From assembly GCA_028726625.1 (NCBI GenBank), contig JAQYPT010000092.1:1-64000 (forward strand): a DNA stretch of 64,000 nt, read 5' to 3'. This stretch comes from Prevotellaceae bacterium (GTDB taxonomy: Bacteria; Bacteroidota; Bacteroidia; Bacteroidales; Bacteroidaceae). Shown piece by piece: positions 28,391 through 39,568 of the stretch. The notes beneath the pieces are model-generated. The model was not told the origin of the DNA. It made no database searches and worked only from the letters and a program-made list of their open reading frames with translations. A program made the position numbers and the translations under genes. The number at the start of each line of letters is the position of its first letter. The stretch's first letter is position 1.

Positions 28391-31054
28391 TTATTCTGCC
28401 CCAATGATTTTCTTGATTTCGTTGAGTTTGTTCAATGCCTCCATGGGCGTAAGGTTATTGATGTCAAGTCCGAGTATCTCGTCACGAACCTGACACAGCA
28501 CGGGATCGTCCAGCTGAAAGAAGCTCAATTGCATGCCTTCCCTGCTCTCTTCCAAGCGTTTCACGCTGGGTTTGCCCACCGAACCCACCTCGCTGTTATC
28601 GGCTTCCAGCTGTTTTAAGATTACATTAGAGCGTTTAACGATGCTTCGGGGCATGCCCGCAATCTCGGCCACATGAATACCAAAGCTATGTTCTGAGCCG
28701 CCACGTTCCAACTTACGCATAAAGATAACCTTGCCATCTGCCTCTTTCACACTCACGTTGTAATTGTGAATCCTCGGGAAATGCTTCTCCATTTCGTTCA
28801 ATTCATGGTAGTGTGTGGCAAAAAGCGTGCGTGCCCGAGCTCTCGGTTGCTCGTGCAAGTACTCCACAATCGCCCAGGCAATGGAGATACCATCGTATGT
28901 TGATGTTCCCCTACCCAACTCATCGAAGAGCACCAGCGACCTGTTGGTCACGTTGTTCAGGATATTTGCCGCCTCTGTCATCTCCACCATGAAGGTAGAT
29001 TCACCCAAGGAGATATTGTCAGAAGCCCCCACGCGCGTGAAAATCTTATCCACCAAACCTATCTTCGCACGCTCCGCAGGTACGAAACATCCTATCTGCG
29101 CCAATAGTACTATTAATGCCGTTTGGCGCAACAGCGCCGACTTTCCCGCCATGTTAGGTCCGGTAATCATCATGACCTGCTGTTTCTCCGTATCCAAGTA
29201 GATGTCGTTAGGCACGTATGTCTCGCCTAAGGGTAGCTGCATCTCGATGACTGGGTGACGACCTTGCTTGATGTCAAGAACGTCGGTGGCGTCAATTTGC
29301 GGACGCACATACTGGTTTTCCTCCGCCACCTGCGCAAAGCCAAGCAGACAATCCAAATGGGCTATCAGGTTGGCATCAAGCTGTATCTGCGGAATGTACG
29401 GCTGCATATCGACAATGAGTTCACGAAACAGCTTGTCTTCCAGCATCATGATGCGCTCGTCAGCCCCTAATATTTTCTCCTCATAAGCCTTCAGTTCCTC
29501 GGTAATGTAGCGTTCTGCCTGTGCCAATGTTTGTTTGCGAACCCAGTTCTCCGGCACTTTGTCTTTATACATGTTGCGCACCTCGAGGTAATACCCAAAC
29601 ACGTTGTTGTATCCCACCTTCAGCGATGCAATGCCCGTTTGCTCTACCTCACGCTCCTGTATCTGTATCAGATAATCCTTACCGTTGCGCGATATTTGTC
29701 GCAGCTCATCGAGTTCGGTATCGTAACCATCGGCTATCACCCCACCTTTGTTCACCAATAGGGGCGGATCGGGTTGTATCTCGTGTTCAATGCGGTCGCG
29801 AATGGTCTCGCAAAGTTGCAATTGTTCGCCAATTCTCCGCAAGCTCTCGTTCGATGCTTTCATGCAGGCAGCCTTCACGGGTTGTAGGGCTTGCAGCGCA
29901 TTCTTTAGCTGTACCACCTCTCGGGGCGAAACTCTGCCCACAGCCACCTTTGAGATAATGCGCTCAAGGTCGCCTATGCGCTGAAACTGCTCACCCACCA
30001 ACTGTCGGAAATCGGGGTCTTTAAAGAAATAATCCACCACATCCAAGCGTTGTTGAATGGGCGTTACGTCCTTCAACGGAAACACCATCCAGCGGCGAAG
30101 CATACGTCCTCCCATGGGTGTGATGGTCTTGTCGATGATGTTCAACAACGACCGTCCCCCCTCTTGCATGGTGTCAATCAGTTCGAGCGAATGAATGGTA
30201 AACTTGTCCAACCGCACATAGCGTTCTTCTTCGATGCGAGCAAGCGACGTGATGTGCCCGATATTCGTGTGTTGGGTAATCTCCAAATACTGCAAAATGG
30301 CACCCGAAGCCACGATACCACTTTTCATTTGCTCTACACCAAAGCCTTTCAGCGACTTGGTGCCAAAGTGTTTCAGCAGTCGTTGGCGTGCACTCTGCTC
30401 GGTAAACACCCAGTCTTCCAATTCAAAGACACAGTATTTGGTGCCAAAATGGGTGTCAAAATCGCGCTTGTTGTTGCGGTCGTACAACACTTCCTTGGGC
30501 GCAAAGCTGCCCAATAATTTCTCCACGTAGTCATAAGTACCCTCACCCGTGAGAAATTCGCCCGTCGAAATGTCCAAAAAACTCACGCCGCACGCCGCCT
30601 TACCAAAATGCACTGCCGCCAAGAAGTTGTTTTCCTTATAGTTCAACACGTTATCCCCCATCGCCACACCCGGTGTCACCAACTCTGTAATACCACGTTT
30701 CACCATCTTGTCGGTGGCGGAAAGTCCCTTCTTCCCTTTCAGTTCCTCTCGCTTTTTCTTAGGGTCTTCCAGCTGGTCGCAAATAGCCACGCGCTTGCCA
30801 GCCCTTATCAGTTTAGGCAAATATGTATCAAGAGCGTGGTGCGGAAAACCAGCCATAGCCGTTTCACCACTATTGCCCCCATTGTTTCTTTTCGTGAGCG
30901 TGATGCCCAAGATGCGCGAACCCTCAATGGCATCATCGCCATACGTCTCATAAAAGTCGCCACACCGAAAGAGCAACAGCGCATCGGGATGCTGCCGCTT
31001 CATGCTGAAAAACTGTTTCATCATTGGTGTAAGACCTTTATCTTTCTGTGCCAT
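28391..31054 (-). CDS. mutS: DNA mismatch repair protein MutS
   Basis: [30 protein letters not shown]; Walker [26 protein letters not shown]. Confidence 0.97.
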   Translation of the reverse strand: MAQKDKGLTPMMKQFFSMKRQHPDALLLFRCGDFYETYGDDAIEGSRILGITLTKRNNGGNSGETAMAGFPHHALDTYLPKLIRAGKRVAICDQLEDPKKKREELKGKKGLSATDKMVKRGITELVTPGVAMGDNVLNYKENNFLAAVHFGKAACGVSFLDISTGEFLTGEGTYDYVEKLLGSFAPKEVLYDRNNKRDFDTHFGTKYCVFELEDWVFTEQSARQRLLKHFGTKSLKGFGVEQMKSGIVASGAILQYLEITQHTNIGHITSLARIEEERYVRLDKFTIHSLELIDTMQEGGRSLLNIIDKTITPMGGRMLRRWMVFPLKDVTPIQQRLDVVDYFFKDPDFRQLVGEQFQRIGDLERIISKVAVGRVSPREVVQLKNALQALQPVKAACMKASNESLRRIGEQLQLCETIRDRIEHEIQPDPPLLVNKGGVIADGYDTELDELRQISRNGKDYLIQIQEREVEQTGIASLKVGYNNVFGYYLEVRNMYKDKVPENWVRKQTLAQAERYITEELKAYEEKILGADERIMMLEDKLFRELIVDMQPYIPQIQLDANLIAHLDCLLGFAQVAEENQYVRPQIDATDVLDIKQGRHPVIEMQLPLGETYVPNDIYLDTEKQQVMMITGPNMAGKSALLRQTALIVLLAQIGCFVPAERAKIGLVDKIFTRVGASDNISLGESTFMVEMTEAANILNNVTNRSLVLFDELGRGTSTYDGISIAWAIVEYLHEQPRARARTLFATHYHELNEMEKHFPRIHNYNVSVKEADGKVIFMRKLERGGSEHSFGIHVAEIAGMPRSIVKRSNVILKQLEADNSEVGSVGKPSVKRLEESREGMQLSFFQLDDPVLCQVRDEILGLDINNLTPMEALNKLNEIKKIIGAE

Positions 31055-31254
31055 AGGGGAATATTTCTGTTGAATTTACAAAGTTATCAAAAAACGATTG
31101 GTAGGCAAAATAATTGAGTCATTTTTAGAATATCAGCCGTCTTGGCGGGCAACCGACAATTCTACCAATATCAACCAAGATTGAATATACTGTAAGGAGC
31201 CCAACTCCTAAGTTTATCAGAAGGATTGTTATTTTCCTTAACATAATCATTAAT

Positions 31255-32406
31255 TTACTTTCTCTTGCCTTTCAAGCCCATTTCCAATTCCTCAATAGTC
31301 GGCATGGAAGATTTGAAGTCTTTCGGGAAGAGCTTGGACAATTGATATTCTGATATTCCCATTGGTTCCTTATATGATTCCAAGGCGTATTTTGCCACCA
31401 CATTATCTTTGTCCTTGCAGATGAGTAAACCGATGGTAGGGTTGTCGACATCGGTCTTGAACTGATGGTTAATGGCTGAGACATAGAAACTCAACTGTCC
31501 CAAGAATGATGGATGGAACGATTGGGCTTTTAGCTCTATGACGACATACGCATGGAGGTGGGCATTGTAAAACAGCAGGTCGGGGAAGAACTCCTGTTGT
31601 CCTACCTCTAAACGAAACTGTCTGCCCATATAGGAAAATCCCTTTCCAAGTTCCAAAAGGAAACGAGTAACGTTGTTCACCAATTCATCCTCAATGTCTC
31701 GCTCGTCATATTTCTCCCTTAGATTAAGGAAGTCTAATTGATAAGGGTCTTTGGTTATTTGTTGAGCCAAGTCGCTTTGTACAGCAGGAAGCGTAGATTG
31801 AAAGTTGGTGATAGCCTTGCCGTCACGCTCATACAAGTCAGTATCAAGCCAGTTGAGAAGAGTGTCACGTCCCCAATTGTTCTCCCAAGTCTTTCTTATA
31901 AAGAATATAGCTTTATCCATGTCGTCCCTGCATTTTTCTAAGATACGGCAATGATGTCCCCAAGGAATCAGAAACAGCAAACTGAAATCGTCAACAGGTT
32001 GTTGACGTTTTCGTTTGTAGTCTGAAACTCGCTGAATATCTGCATTATATGTATCTTTCACAAAATCGCCAGCAACTTGCGGACGATTTGCAACCAATGG
32101 AGCATAGAGCTTGTAGAAGTAGCTCATGTATTTCAAGTTGGTTGGTGAGAATCCCTTTGTACCAGGCATTTCATTCTTCAAGTCCTGACTAAGATTCTTG
32201 TAGAACCCTGAGCCATAAGTATTGGTATATTGCTTGGCTTCGATGTCTCGTCCTAACTTCCAATAGAAGTCCAACAAGTAGCCATTGGTGGCACATGACG
32301 CTTTGAGGCGATGGCTGTAGAAACGTTCTTTGAGTTCTACAAGCCAGTCCTTATAGTCACTGTCGTCATGGAGGACTATAGATAAGTCTATATTTTTCTT
32401 TGCCAT
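31255..32406 (-). CDS. PDDEXK nuclease domain protein (DUF1016/YhcG family)
   Basis: FYWKLGRDI, LSQDLKNEMPGTKGFSPTNLKYMSYFYKLY, FFPDLLFYNAHLHAYVVIELKA. Confidence 0.92.
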   Translation of the reverse strand: MAKKNIDLSIVLHDDSDYKDWLVELKERFYSHRLKASCATNGYLLDFYWKLGRDIEAKQYTNTYGSGFYKNLSQDLKNEMPGTKGFSPTNLKYMSYFYKLYAPLVANRPQVAGDFVKDTYNADIQRVSDYKRKRQQPVDDFSLLFLIPWGHHCRILEKCRDDMDKAIFFIRKTWENNWGRDTLLNWLDTDLYERDGKAITNFQSTLPAVQSDLAQQITKDPYQLDFLNLREKYDERDIEDELVNNVTRFLLELGKGFSYMGRQFRLEVGQQEFFPDLLFYNAHLHAYVVIELKAQSFHPSFLGQLSFYVSAINHQFKTDVDNPTIGLLICKDKDNVVAKYALESYKEPMGISEYQLSKLFPKDFKSSMPTIEELEMGLKGKRK

Positions 32407-32590
32407 TGTTATATTTTTTATTTATGGCATAAATATACTATTTTATCGTGATAAATCATTATTAGCAAAAGACTTTTTGAATAAGATGGCAACTATTTAG
32501 GGAATTCCAGCTAATTCCCTACATCAGTTTGTTAATTCTAATGTAATCAACAGACACTGCATCATGTGTGTGAAGACAGTCCATGATGAT

Positions 32591-32993
32591 GAATTTTCTT
32601 GACATCGCACCGCTTTATATTTCGCTTATTTCAAAACAACTTTGGTTGTTGGCGCAAATTCGCCCAAAATAGGATGTATTCTTATTTGATTGATTATTAA
32701 TGCGTTACGTCAGCATGGTGATAACATGTGTCCATCTTTCATGCGTTTTTACGCTAAAAGCATTGCTATTAGGGTGAAATATGCATGCTTTTGCCTGCTT
32801 AGACCATACAGATTGACGGTCAAAATGATGCTGTTAATGGTGTAAAAACAAAAATTTGAGGGTGAAAATCGTTTTTTCTTGCTGCGACAACTGCTTGTAT
32901 GCATCCTCCAAGCCTATTGATTTTTTCCAGAATGAAAGTAGGGAAGGGCTGTTTTAAGGGTGTTTTTTGGATAAAAAATTAAACAAATTTTGG
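32591..32993 (+). repeat. ~400-bp dispersed non-coding repeat, copy 3
   Basis: Six collinear conserved blocks shared with copies 1 and 2. Confidence 0.85.
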
Positions 32994-33113
32994 AGTGCAA
33001 ATGCTCTCGCTCGGGCAAATGCGCATGTGTTTTGTGAAGCTCATGAAGAACGGTTAAAGCGGGCAGATGCCATGACCTGCCCCGTCAGACTGCCGGCCGT
33101 GCGCCTGTGGGGG

Positions 33114-35090
33114 TCAGGGCATCAGCTGGTCGTTCTCCATCCTGTACATGTATTGTTGGATGATGGCTTTCAGTTCTTGCTCCATCTTGCGCTGTTCCTT
33201 CACCTTTCCTTTCAGGTTGTGGCGCATCAGCAGGTCGTCCAAGGCATAGATGCCACGCGTTTGTTGACCGTCGAACTGCAACACATAGCCATACTTACAA
33301 TACTGATAGATGCCGTTGAGATAGTTTACGGCGTAGGTTTCTGCGGCGGGAGTGGTCATCAGGTCGCAGCCGAACGACAAGAAAGGCTTGTCGTAGCCCA
33401 ACAGACTCAGTACGGTGGGCAGGATATCTATCTGCTGTGCGATGCCGTCGTGCATGCCCACGGGCACCTCTCCGCTGGGATCAAAGATGATGAGTGGTGC
33501 CGAAAATCCGCCGATGTCGGTCTGATACTGCGCATGGTCGCTCAGGTTGGTGTGGTCGCTGGTCAGCACAAAGAGGGTGTTCTTGTACCACGGTTGCTGC
33601 TTGGCCGCTTCGAAAAACTTGCCGATGGCCATGTCGGTATAGCGTATGCACTTGTGGATGGGCAGTCCCTCTTCGGGATACACGTCCTTGTATTTTTCCG
33701 GAATGACGTAGGGCGTGTGGCTCGACACGGTGAAACAGGCCGTCATGAAGGGTTCTTTCATCTCGCCAATCTTCGTACACCAATATTTCAGGAAAGGCTC
33801 ATCCCAGATGCCCCAGTGCCCATCAAAGTCGGCATCGCCACCAAATCGGTGGTCGGCGGCATAGTCTTGTCGGCCATAGTACGCTTGGAAGCCCACCTTG
33901 TTGGCAAAAGCCAGGAATCCCATGCTGCCCCGGTTGGCACCGTGGAAGAATGCCGTGTGGTAGCCCTCGTGCGCCAACAGGCCGGCCATGCTGGTGTAAT
34001 CGTTCATCGAGGCGTTGGTGAGCACGAACGGTTCTTTAAACATAGGAATGCCACAAAGCACGGATGGCATGCCATCGATGCTCTTCCGTCCGTTGCAGAG
34101 CGAGTATTTGTAGGTGGCACTTTGACTGATAAGCTGGTCAACGTATGGGGTATAGCCCTTGTATCGGCCGTTTTCGAGCTGTTGGTTGAAAGCTCCGATA
34201 TACTCGCGGCCAAAACTTTCGACGATCAGCACCACCACGTTCTTCTTTTGGAACGCATGCGTGGGCTTTGGATGGTGTATCGGCGTGAACACTTTGGCGG
34301 CTGCCTCGATGTTGGGATAGTAGGTGGGAACGTCGAAAACGTTCTTCCCAATGGTTCTGATCAATGAGAACGGTGTGTTGAGCACCAGTGCACACTCGGT
34401 TGGACGGCGCACGTATTGGTTGGCATTGTTGACGGTGATGGGGCGTATGCCCGACGCCAGGCCGCCCCGGCAGGCACCGATGATGAGAGGAGTGAGCAAG
34501 GCCAGCAGCACAAACTGGATGAGACCGAATTTCCATCGCTGTGTGGCGGTGGCGTAATGTGTGTGTGCGGTGCGGGGCATGACGTAGAGTTTCCACAGCA
34601 GGGTGATGACTACGATGGCCAACAGCACGAGATACCAGTGGCCCACCAGCTCGCCCCAAAATACGTCGGCGAGGTTGTTTTCGTTGCGAAATTCGCTGAA
34701 TACGCTCGTCGTGGTGCGCCGCAGGGTGTAAGGGAAGTATACCGAGTCGCACAAATTGATAATCAGCGTCAGCGCATTGATGACCACAAACACCCATTTG
34801 CACAGCAAATGATAGCCTCTGCGCTCCTTGATCCACAGCGGAAAGAGCATCAGCAAGATGTACAGGGCATTGGTGTAGGCGATGGCGGAGCGGTCGAAGA
34901 TGTAGCCACCGTAGAACAATTCGCTCAGATGGGATGCCGACAGGTTGCCGGAGAAATAGCTGTAATTCTCGAAAAGGAATTCCACGCGGGCAATGAAGTA
35001 TACCACGAATGCCATCAACAGGTTGAGAATCATGGCGCCGAAAGGCCCGAAAGAAGTGTGTAGGAATGTTGCTTTTGCTTGTTTCATCAT
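33114..35090 (-). CDS. LTA synthase family (alkaline phosphatase superfamily) membrane protein
   Basis: N-terminal TM segments; KKNVVVLIVESFGREYIGAF; CFTVSSHTPYVIPEKYK; FVLTSDHTN. Confidence 0.88.
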   Translation of the reverse strand: MMKQAKATFLHTSFGPFGAMILNLLMAFVVYFIARVEFLFENYSYFSGNLSASHLSELFYGGYIFDRSAIAYTNALYILLMLFPLWIKERRGYHLLCKWVFVVINALTLIINLCDSVYFPYTLRRTTTSVFSEFRNENNLADVFWGELVGHWYLVLLAIVVITLLWKLYVMPRTAHTHYATATQRWKFGLIQFVLLALLTPLIIGACRGGLASGIRPITVNNANQYVRRPTECALVLNTPFSLIRTIGKNVFDVPTYYPNIEAAAKVFTPIHHPKPTHAFQKKNVVVLIVESFGREYIGAFNQQLENGRYKGYTPYVDQLISQSATYKYSLCNGRKSIDGMPSVLCGIPMFKEPFVLTNASMNDYTSMAGLLAHEGYHTAFFHGANRGSMGFLAFANKVGFQAYYGRQDYAADHRFGGDADFDGHWGIWDEPFLKYWCTKIGEMKEPFMTACFTVSSHTPYVIPEKYKDVYPEEGLPIHKCIRYTDMAIGKFFEAAKQQPWYKNTLFVLTSDHTNLSDHAQYQTDIGGFSAPLIIFDPSGEVPVGMHDGIAQQIDILPTVLSLLGYDKPFLSFGCDLMTTPAAETYAVNYLNGIYQYCKYGYVLQFDGQQTRGIYALDDLLMRHNLKGKVKEQRKMEQELKAIIQQYMYRMENDQLMP

Positions 35091-35094
35091 TGTG

Positions 35095-36927
35095 TTAAAC
35101 CTCTTGCATGTCATGCAGTTTTTTGTAATAGCCCTCTTTAGCGATCAGTTCTTCGTGCGTACCTCGCTCCACGATGCGTCCTTCGTGTAGCACACAGATT
35201 TCGTCAGCGTGCTTGATGGTGGACAGGCGGTGCGCGATGGCCACCGTGGTGCGGGTGTCCATGAGCCGCTCCAGCGCATCTTGCACCAAGCGTTCGCTCT
35301 CGGTGTCGAGCGCACTGGTGGCCTCATCGAGTATCAGGATAGGTGGATTTTTGAGGATGGCGCGGGCAATGGAGATACGCTGACGCTGTCCGCCGCTTAA
35401 CTTGCTACCCCGATCTCCGATGTTTGTGTCGAATCCTTCCTCTGACTCCATAATGAATTCGTAAGCGTTGGCGATGCGAGCGGCCTGGTCTACCATTTCT
35501 TGTGTGGCGTGGTCAACGCCGAAGGTGATGTTGTTGAAGAACGTGTCGTTGAACAAAATGGCTTCTTGGTTGACGTTTCCGATGAGGTGGCGCAAGCTGC
35601 GTACGCCCAAGTCACGCACGTTGATGCCGTCGATGAGCACCTCACCTTCCTGTACGTCATAGTAGCGTGGAATCAAGTCGACCAAGGTTGACTTGCCACT
35701 GCCGCTCTGTCCCACCAACGCCACGGTCTTTCCTTTGGGAATCACCAGATTGATGTCGCGCAACACCCATTGTTCCGCATACCTGAACGATACGTGGCGG
35801 AATTCGATTTGATGTTCAAAGCTGTTGATGTGAATCGGTTTTTCGGGCTCTTTAATGGCTACTTCGGCCTTCAGTATCTTGTCTACCCGCTCGATGGATG
35901 CCAGTCCTTTCATGATGGCATAGCTCGCCTTTGACAGTTCTTTCAACGGGTTGATGATGCTGTAGAGCATCACGAGGTAATAAATAAACGTGGGTCCGCT
36001 GAGCACTTGCTCGTTCAAGACCAGCGTACCACCAAACCATAACACGATGACAATCATCAGCGTACCCAGAAACTCGCTCATGGGGTGGGCCAATTGCTGC
36101 CGGATGGTGACCTTGAGGATGCTGTCTCGGTAGTTGGAATTAATCTTGTCAAAGCGCGCATTCATCTTTTCTTCGGCCGAGAAGGCCTTGATGATGCGCA
36201 GTCCGCCTAACGTTTCTTCCACCTGACTCATGGTGTCGCTCCACAAGTTTTGCGCCTTCACGCTGTTTTGTTTCAGCTTTCGTCCAACCAATCCCATGAA
36301 CCAGCCGAAGAGAGGAACGAAGAGAATGGTGAACAGGGTGAGCTGCCACGAGATGATGAGCAGCGTGGTGAAGTAGGCAATGACGAGGATGGGGTTCTTG
36401 AACAGCATGTCCAGCGAGGCCATGATGGAGTTTTCTATCTCCTGAACGTCACCGCTCATGCGGGCGATGATGTCGCCTTTGCGTTCCTCGGAGAAGAATC
36501 CAAGTGACAGACTCGTTATCTTTTGGTACAATTGGTTGCGTATATCGCGCACCACACCCGTGCGGATGGGCATCACACTGGCTGAGGCAAGAAAGTAAGA
36601 ACCTGTCTTGAGAAACGTCATGAAGGCCAAAAACAAGCCGATGAACAGCAGGGTGGTGGTGGCTCCATAATGGTCAATCATCGTCTGTACATAGTAATTG
36701 GCATTGTTACTCAGTACGTCGGGCAGTTCATTCATGGATGAAGGCCATGGCATCAGCGTGGTTACGCGCTCCTGACCAATGTTGAAAAGGATGTTAAGAA
36801 TGGGGATGAGGGCCGCGAAAGAGAAAATGTTCAATACCGCAGACAATATGTTGAACAGTACAGAAAACCCTAAATAACGCTTGTAGGGTGCTACAAAGCG
36901 TCGCAAAACCTGTATGAATTCTTTCAT
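35095..36927 (-). CDS. ABC transporter ATP-binding/permease protein (MsbA-like exporter)
   Basis: Walker A GQSGSGKSTLVD, signature LSGGQRQRISIARA, Walker B ILILDEATSALD; start trimmed to MKEFIQVLRR. Confidence 0.93.
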   Translation of the reverse strand: MKEFIQVLRRFVAPYKRYLGFSVLFNILSAVLNIFSFAALIPILNILFNIGQERVTTLMPWPSSMNELPDVLSNNANYYVQTMIDHYGATTTLLFIGLFLAFMTFLKTGSYFLASASVMPIRTGVVRDIRNQLYQKITSLSLGFFSEERKGDIIARMSGDVQEIENSIMASLDMLFKNPILVIAYFTTLLIISWQLTLFTILFVPLFGWFMGLVGRKLKQNSVKAQNLWSDTMSQVEETLGGLRIIKAFSAEEKMNARFDKINSNYRDSILKVTIRQQLAHPMSEFLGTLMIVIVLWFGGTLVLNEQVLSGPTFIYYLVMLYSIINPLKELSKASYAIMKGLASIERVDKILKAEVAIKEPEKPIHINSFEHQIEFRHVSFRYAEQWVLRDINLVIPKGKTVALVGQSGSGKSTLVDLIPRYYDVQEGEVLIDGINVRDLGVRSLRHLIGNVNQEAILFNDTFFNNITFGVDHATQEMVDQAARIANAYEFIMESEEGFDTNIGDRGSKLSGGQRQRISIARAILKNPPILILDEATSALDTESERLVQDALERLMDTRTTVAIAHRLSTIKHADEICVLHEGRIVERGTHEELIAKEGYYKKLHDMQEV

Positions 36928-37225
36928 GTAATAACAGAATGATGCGGAAAGCAGAAAGTCGCAACCTCTCTTTCCGAATGCTGGAACGTAGTTTATGCAC
37001 TGCAAAGATAAACCAATTATTTAGAAATGACAACTTTGCCCTTATATTTTTGGTACACAGCAGCATGGCGCACAGCGTGTTGCCGGCAAACGTTTTCTTT
37101 GTTTGTGCATGTCGTTTGGTTTGCTTATCTTTGTCGTCTGAACGAACAACAAGAAGCCTTTCGTGCCTCATTGAGGGTAGATGATGAAAGGCATCCATAG
37201 GTATTGAACGTAAAAAGAGATAAGT

Positions 37226-37690
37226 ATGAGTAAATTAGTAGTCAACTCTTACGACGAGTTTGCAGCCTTTGAGGGCAAAGACTTGGGTGCATCCGACTGG
37301 TTGCTGATAGACCAGGAGCGTATTAATCTATTTGCTGATGCGACATTGGATCATCAATGGATTCATGTGGACACTGACCGTGCCAAGAAAGAGAGTCCAT
37401 ATCAAAGCACCATCGCACATGGCTATCTGACGCTTTCACTGCTGCCTTACCTCTGGTCACAGATCATTGAGGTGAACAACATCAAGATGTTGGTTAATTA
37501 TGGCATGGACAAGATGCGCTTTGGACAGGCGGTTGTCACGGGAAGTAGGGTGCGGATGGTGACCAAGCTGCATGCCATCAGCAACCTACGCGGCATCTGC
37601 AAGACCGAAATCAACTTCAAAATAGAGATCGAAGGTCAGCGAAAACCGGCATTGGAAGGCATCGCCACCTTCTTGTATTATTTCGAATAA
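37226..37690 (+). CDS. MaoC family dehydratase (R-hydratase-like)
   Basis: DWLLIDQERINLFADATLDHQWIHVD ... TIAHGYLTLSLLPYLW hot-dog hydratase motif. Confidence 0.9.
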   Translation: MSKLVVNSYDEFAAFEGKDLGASDWLLIDQERINLFADATLDHQWIHVDTDRAKKESPYQSTIAHGYLTLSLLPYLWSQIIEVNNIKMLVNYGMDKMRFGQAVVTGSRVRMVTKLHAISNLRGICKTEINFKIEIEGQRKPALEGIATFLYYFE

Positions 37691-37813
37691 CATGCCATTG
37701 TCAGGCTTGTGCGCCGTTGAGAAGATGGCGAATACTTGCTCTTCTCTTTCCTTTATTGGGAGCATGGCGTGTATCATGCTTGCCCTTTAGCGCATGTTTT
37801 CAAATGAAGTAGT

Positions 37814-39484
37814 ATGCCCAATCTTCCCCAGTCGCATCCCTCATCCTTCACAACCTCGTGTTTTCATCCATTGAACACGAACGTGGAGCGACCGTTGAGG
37901 CTGAACAATCCCTTTCATTATCAGCCCCATCCTTTGGCTTTGTTGGCCATAAAGCGCATCCAGGAGTACATCTCGGGCATGCAAACGTGGCAGGAAGAGG
38001 TGGCAAAAGGGAAGATGTTCGGGGTTTTAGTCGTTGAAGATCAGCAGCAACAGCTGGGCTTTTTGGCGGCTTATTCAGGACAAATCGAGGGCAGGAGCGA
38101 TTGGTCGGGCTTCGTTCCCGCCGTGTTTGATTACCTACAGCCACAAGGTTATTTCAAAAAACATGAAGAACAGATTACGCATATCAATGCTCTGGTAGAG
38201 CAACAGGAAACGGATGCTGGCTATTTAGCGTTGAAAGAAGTGCTTAAATGCTTGGAAGAGAATGCGCAACAAGCACTTGCAGCGTTTCAAAACCGCTTGA
38301 AAGAGGCAAAACAGAACCGTGACTTTCTGCGGAAAACTTCCTCACTTTCGGTAGAAAAAGAGGCCGAACTCATTCGGGAAAGCCAGTTCATGAAAGCCGA
38401 ACTGCGTCGCATCAAGCACCGTTGGGAGGCTGTCTTGGCTGACAAACGGGAAGAGTTGGCGCAGCATGATGACCGCATTAGGCGACTGAAAGACCAGCGC
38501 AAGCAGCATTCAGACGCACTGCAACGGTGGTTGTTTACTCATTTCGTGATGCTCAACGCACAGGGTGAGCAGCGCAATCTCTTGGATATTTTCGCTGAAA
38601 CGCCACAACATGTTCCGCCTGCGGGAGCGGGAGAGTGCTGCGCTCCCAAGCTGTTGCAGTACGCTTATCAGCACCATTACAAACCAATCACCATGGCTGA
38701 GTTCTGGTGGGGAGCCTCACCGAAGGCCACCATACGGTGCTATGGCGAATGTTATCCAGCCTGTCGAGGCAAATGCCTGCCCATCCTTCGCTTCATGTTG
38801 CAAGGGCTTGAGGTGGACGATGAATATCCAGATGATGCAGAACCCATGCAACTTCAAATGCTATATGAGGATGATGATCTGGTTGTTGTGAACAAACCAG
38901 CCGGATTGTTGTCCGTTCCAGGACGATCAAGTCGCCCCTCTGTCCTGTCCATCTTGCAGGAAATAATGCCTCAAGACATGCCGTTGCATGCCGTACATCG
39001 TTTGGATATGGCTACGTCTGGATTGCTCATCGTGGCCAAAAACATGAAGGTTTACCATCATTTGCAAGCCCAATTCAAGGCTCACACCATCCAAAAGGAA
39101 TACATAGCTGTACTGGATGGCGAGGTAACACAGAAAGAAGGTTCCATTAACCTGCCGCTTCGCCCCGACTTACTCGACCGTCCACGACAAATAGTGGACC
39201 GCGTTCATGGCAAACCGGCCATCACTTTCTACCGTGTGTTGGCTGTACATCAGGGGAAAACGCTGCTCCCTCTCTCGCCCATCACAGGCCGTACACATCA
39301 GTTGCGTATGCACTGTGCCCATCAAGAGGGACTGAATTGTCCCATCCTTGGTGATGAACTTTACGGCCATCAGGCTGATAGACTCTACCTACATGCTGCT
39401 TCCATCACCTTTATTCATCCCACTTCGGGCAAGCACATGACGCTGAAAGCTCCCATACCCGACTGCTTTAACAACGTAAAATAG
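37814..39484 (+). CDS. RluA family pseudouridine synthase with long N-terminal extension
   Basis: LHAVHRLDMATSGLLIVAKN catalytic motif; PITGRTHQLRMHCAH. Confidence 0.92.
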   Translation: MPNLPQSHPSSFTTSCFHPLNTNVERPLRLNNPFHYQPHPLALLAIKRIQEYISGMQTWQEEVAKGKMFGVLVVEDQQQQLGFLAAYSGQIEGRSDWSGFVPAVFDYLQPQGYFKKHEEQITHINALVEQQETDAGYLALKEVLKCLEENAQQALAAFQNRLKEAKQNRDFLRKTSSLSVEKEAELIRESQFMKAELRRIKHRWEAVLADKREELAQHDDRIRRLKDQRKQHSDALQRWLFTHFVMLNAQGEQRNLLDIFAETPQHVPPAGAGECCAPKLLQYAYQHHYKPITMAEFWWGASPKATIRCYGECYPACRGKCLPILRFMLQGLEVDDEYPDDAEPMQLQMLYEDDDLVVVNKPAGLLSVPGRSSRPSVLSILQEIMPQDMPLHAVHRLDMATSGLLIVAKNMKVYHHLQAQFKAHTIQKEYIAVLDGEVTQKEGSINLPLRPDLLDRPRQIVDRVHGKPAITFYRVLAVHQGKTLLPLSPITGRTHQLRMHCAHQEGLNCPILGDELYGHQADRLYLHAASITFIHPTSGKHMTLKAPIPDCFNNVK

Positions 39485-39568
39485 GCTGCTTCAGACAGCA
39501 AACCATTTGTTTTTGCCAACTGAAACAGCCCATGTGGCGGCTGACGTGAAAGGCTATTGCCTGCGAAC

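Noticed and set aside
31255-32406. Defence island around DUF1016/YhcG nuclease
   Set aside because: Neighbours are MutS and envelope genes; no restriction-modification or other defence genes adjacent, so the gene is reported only as a stand-alone CDS.
32967-34367. 466-aa plus-strand ORF
   Set aside because: Antisense to the well-supported LtaS-like gene on the minus strand; high-GC shadow ORF with no recognisable domain.
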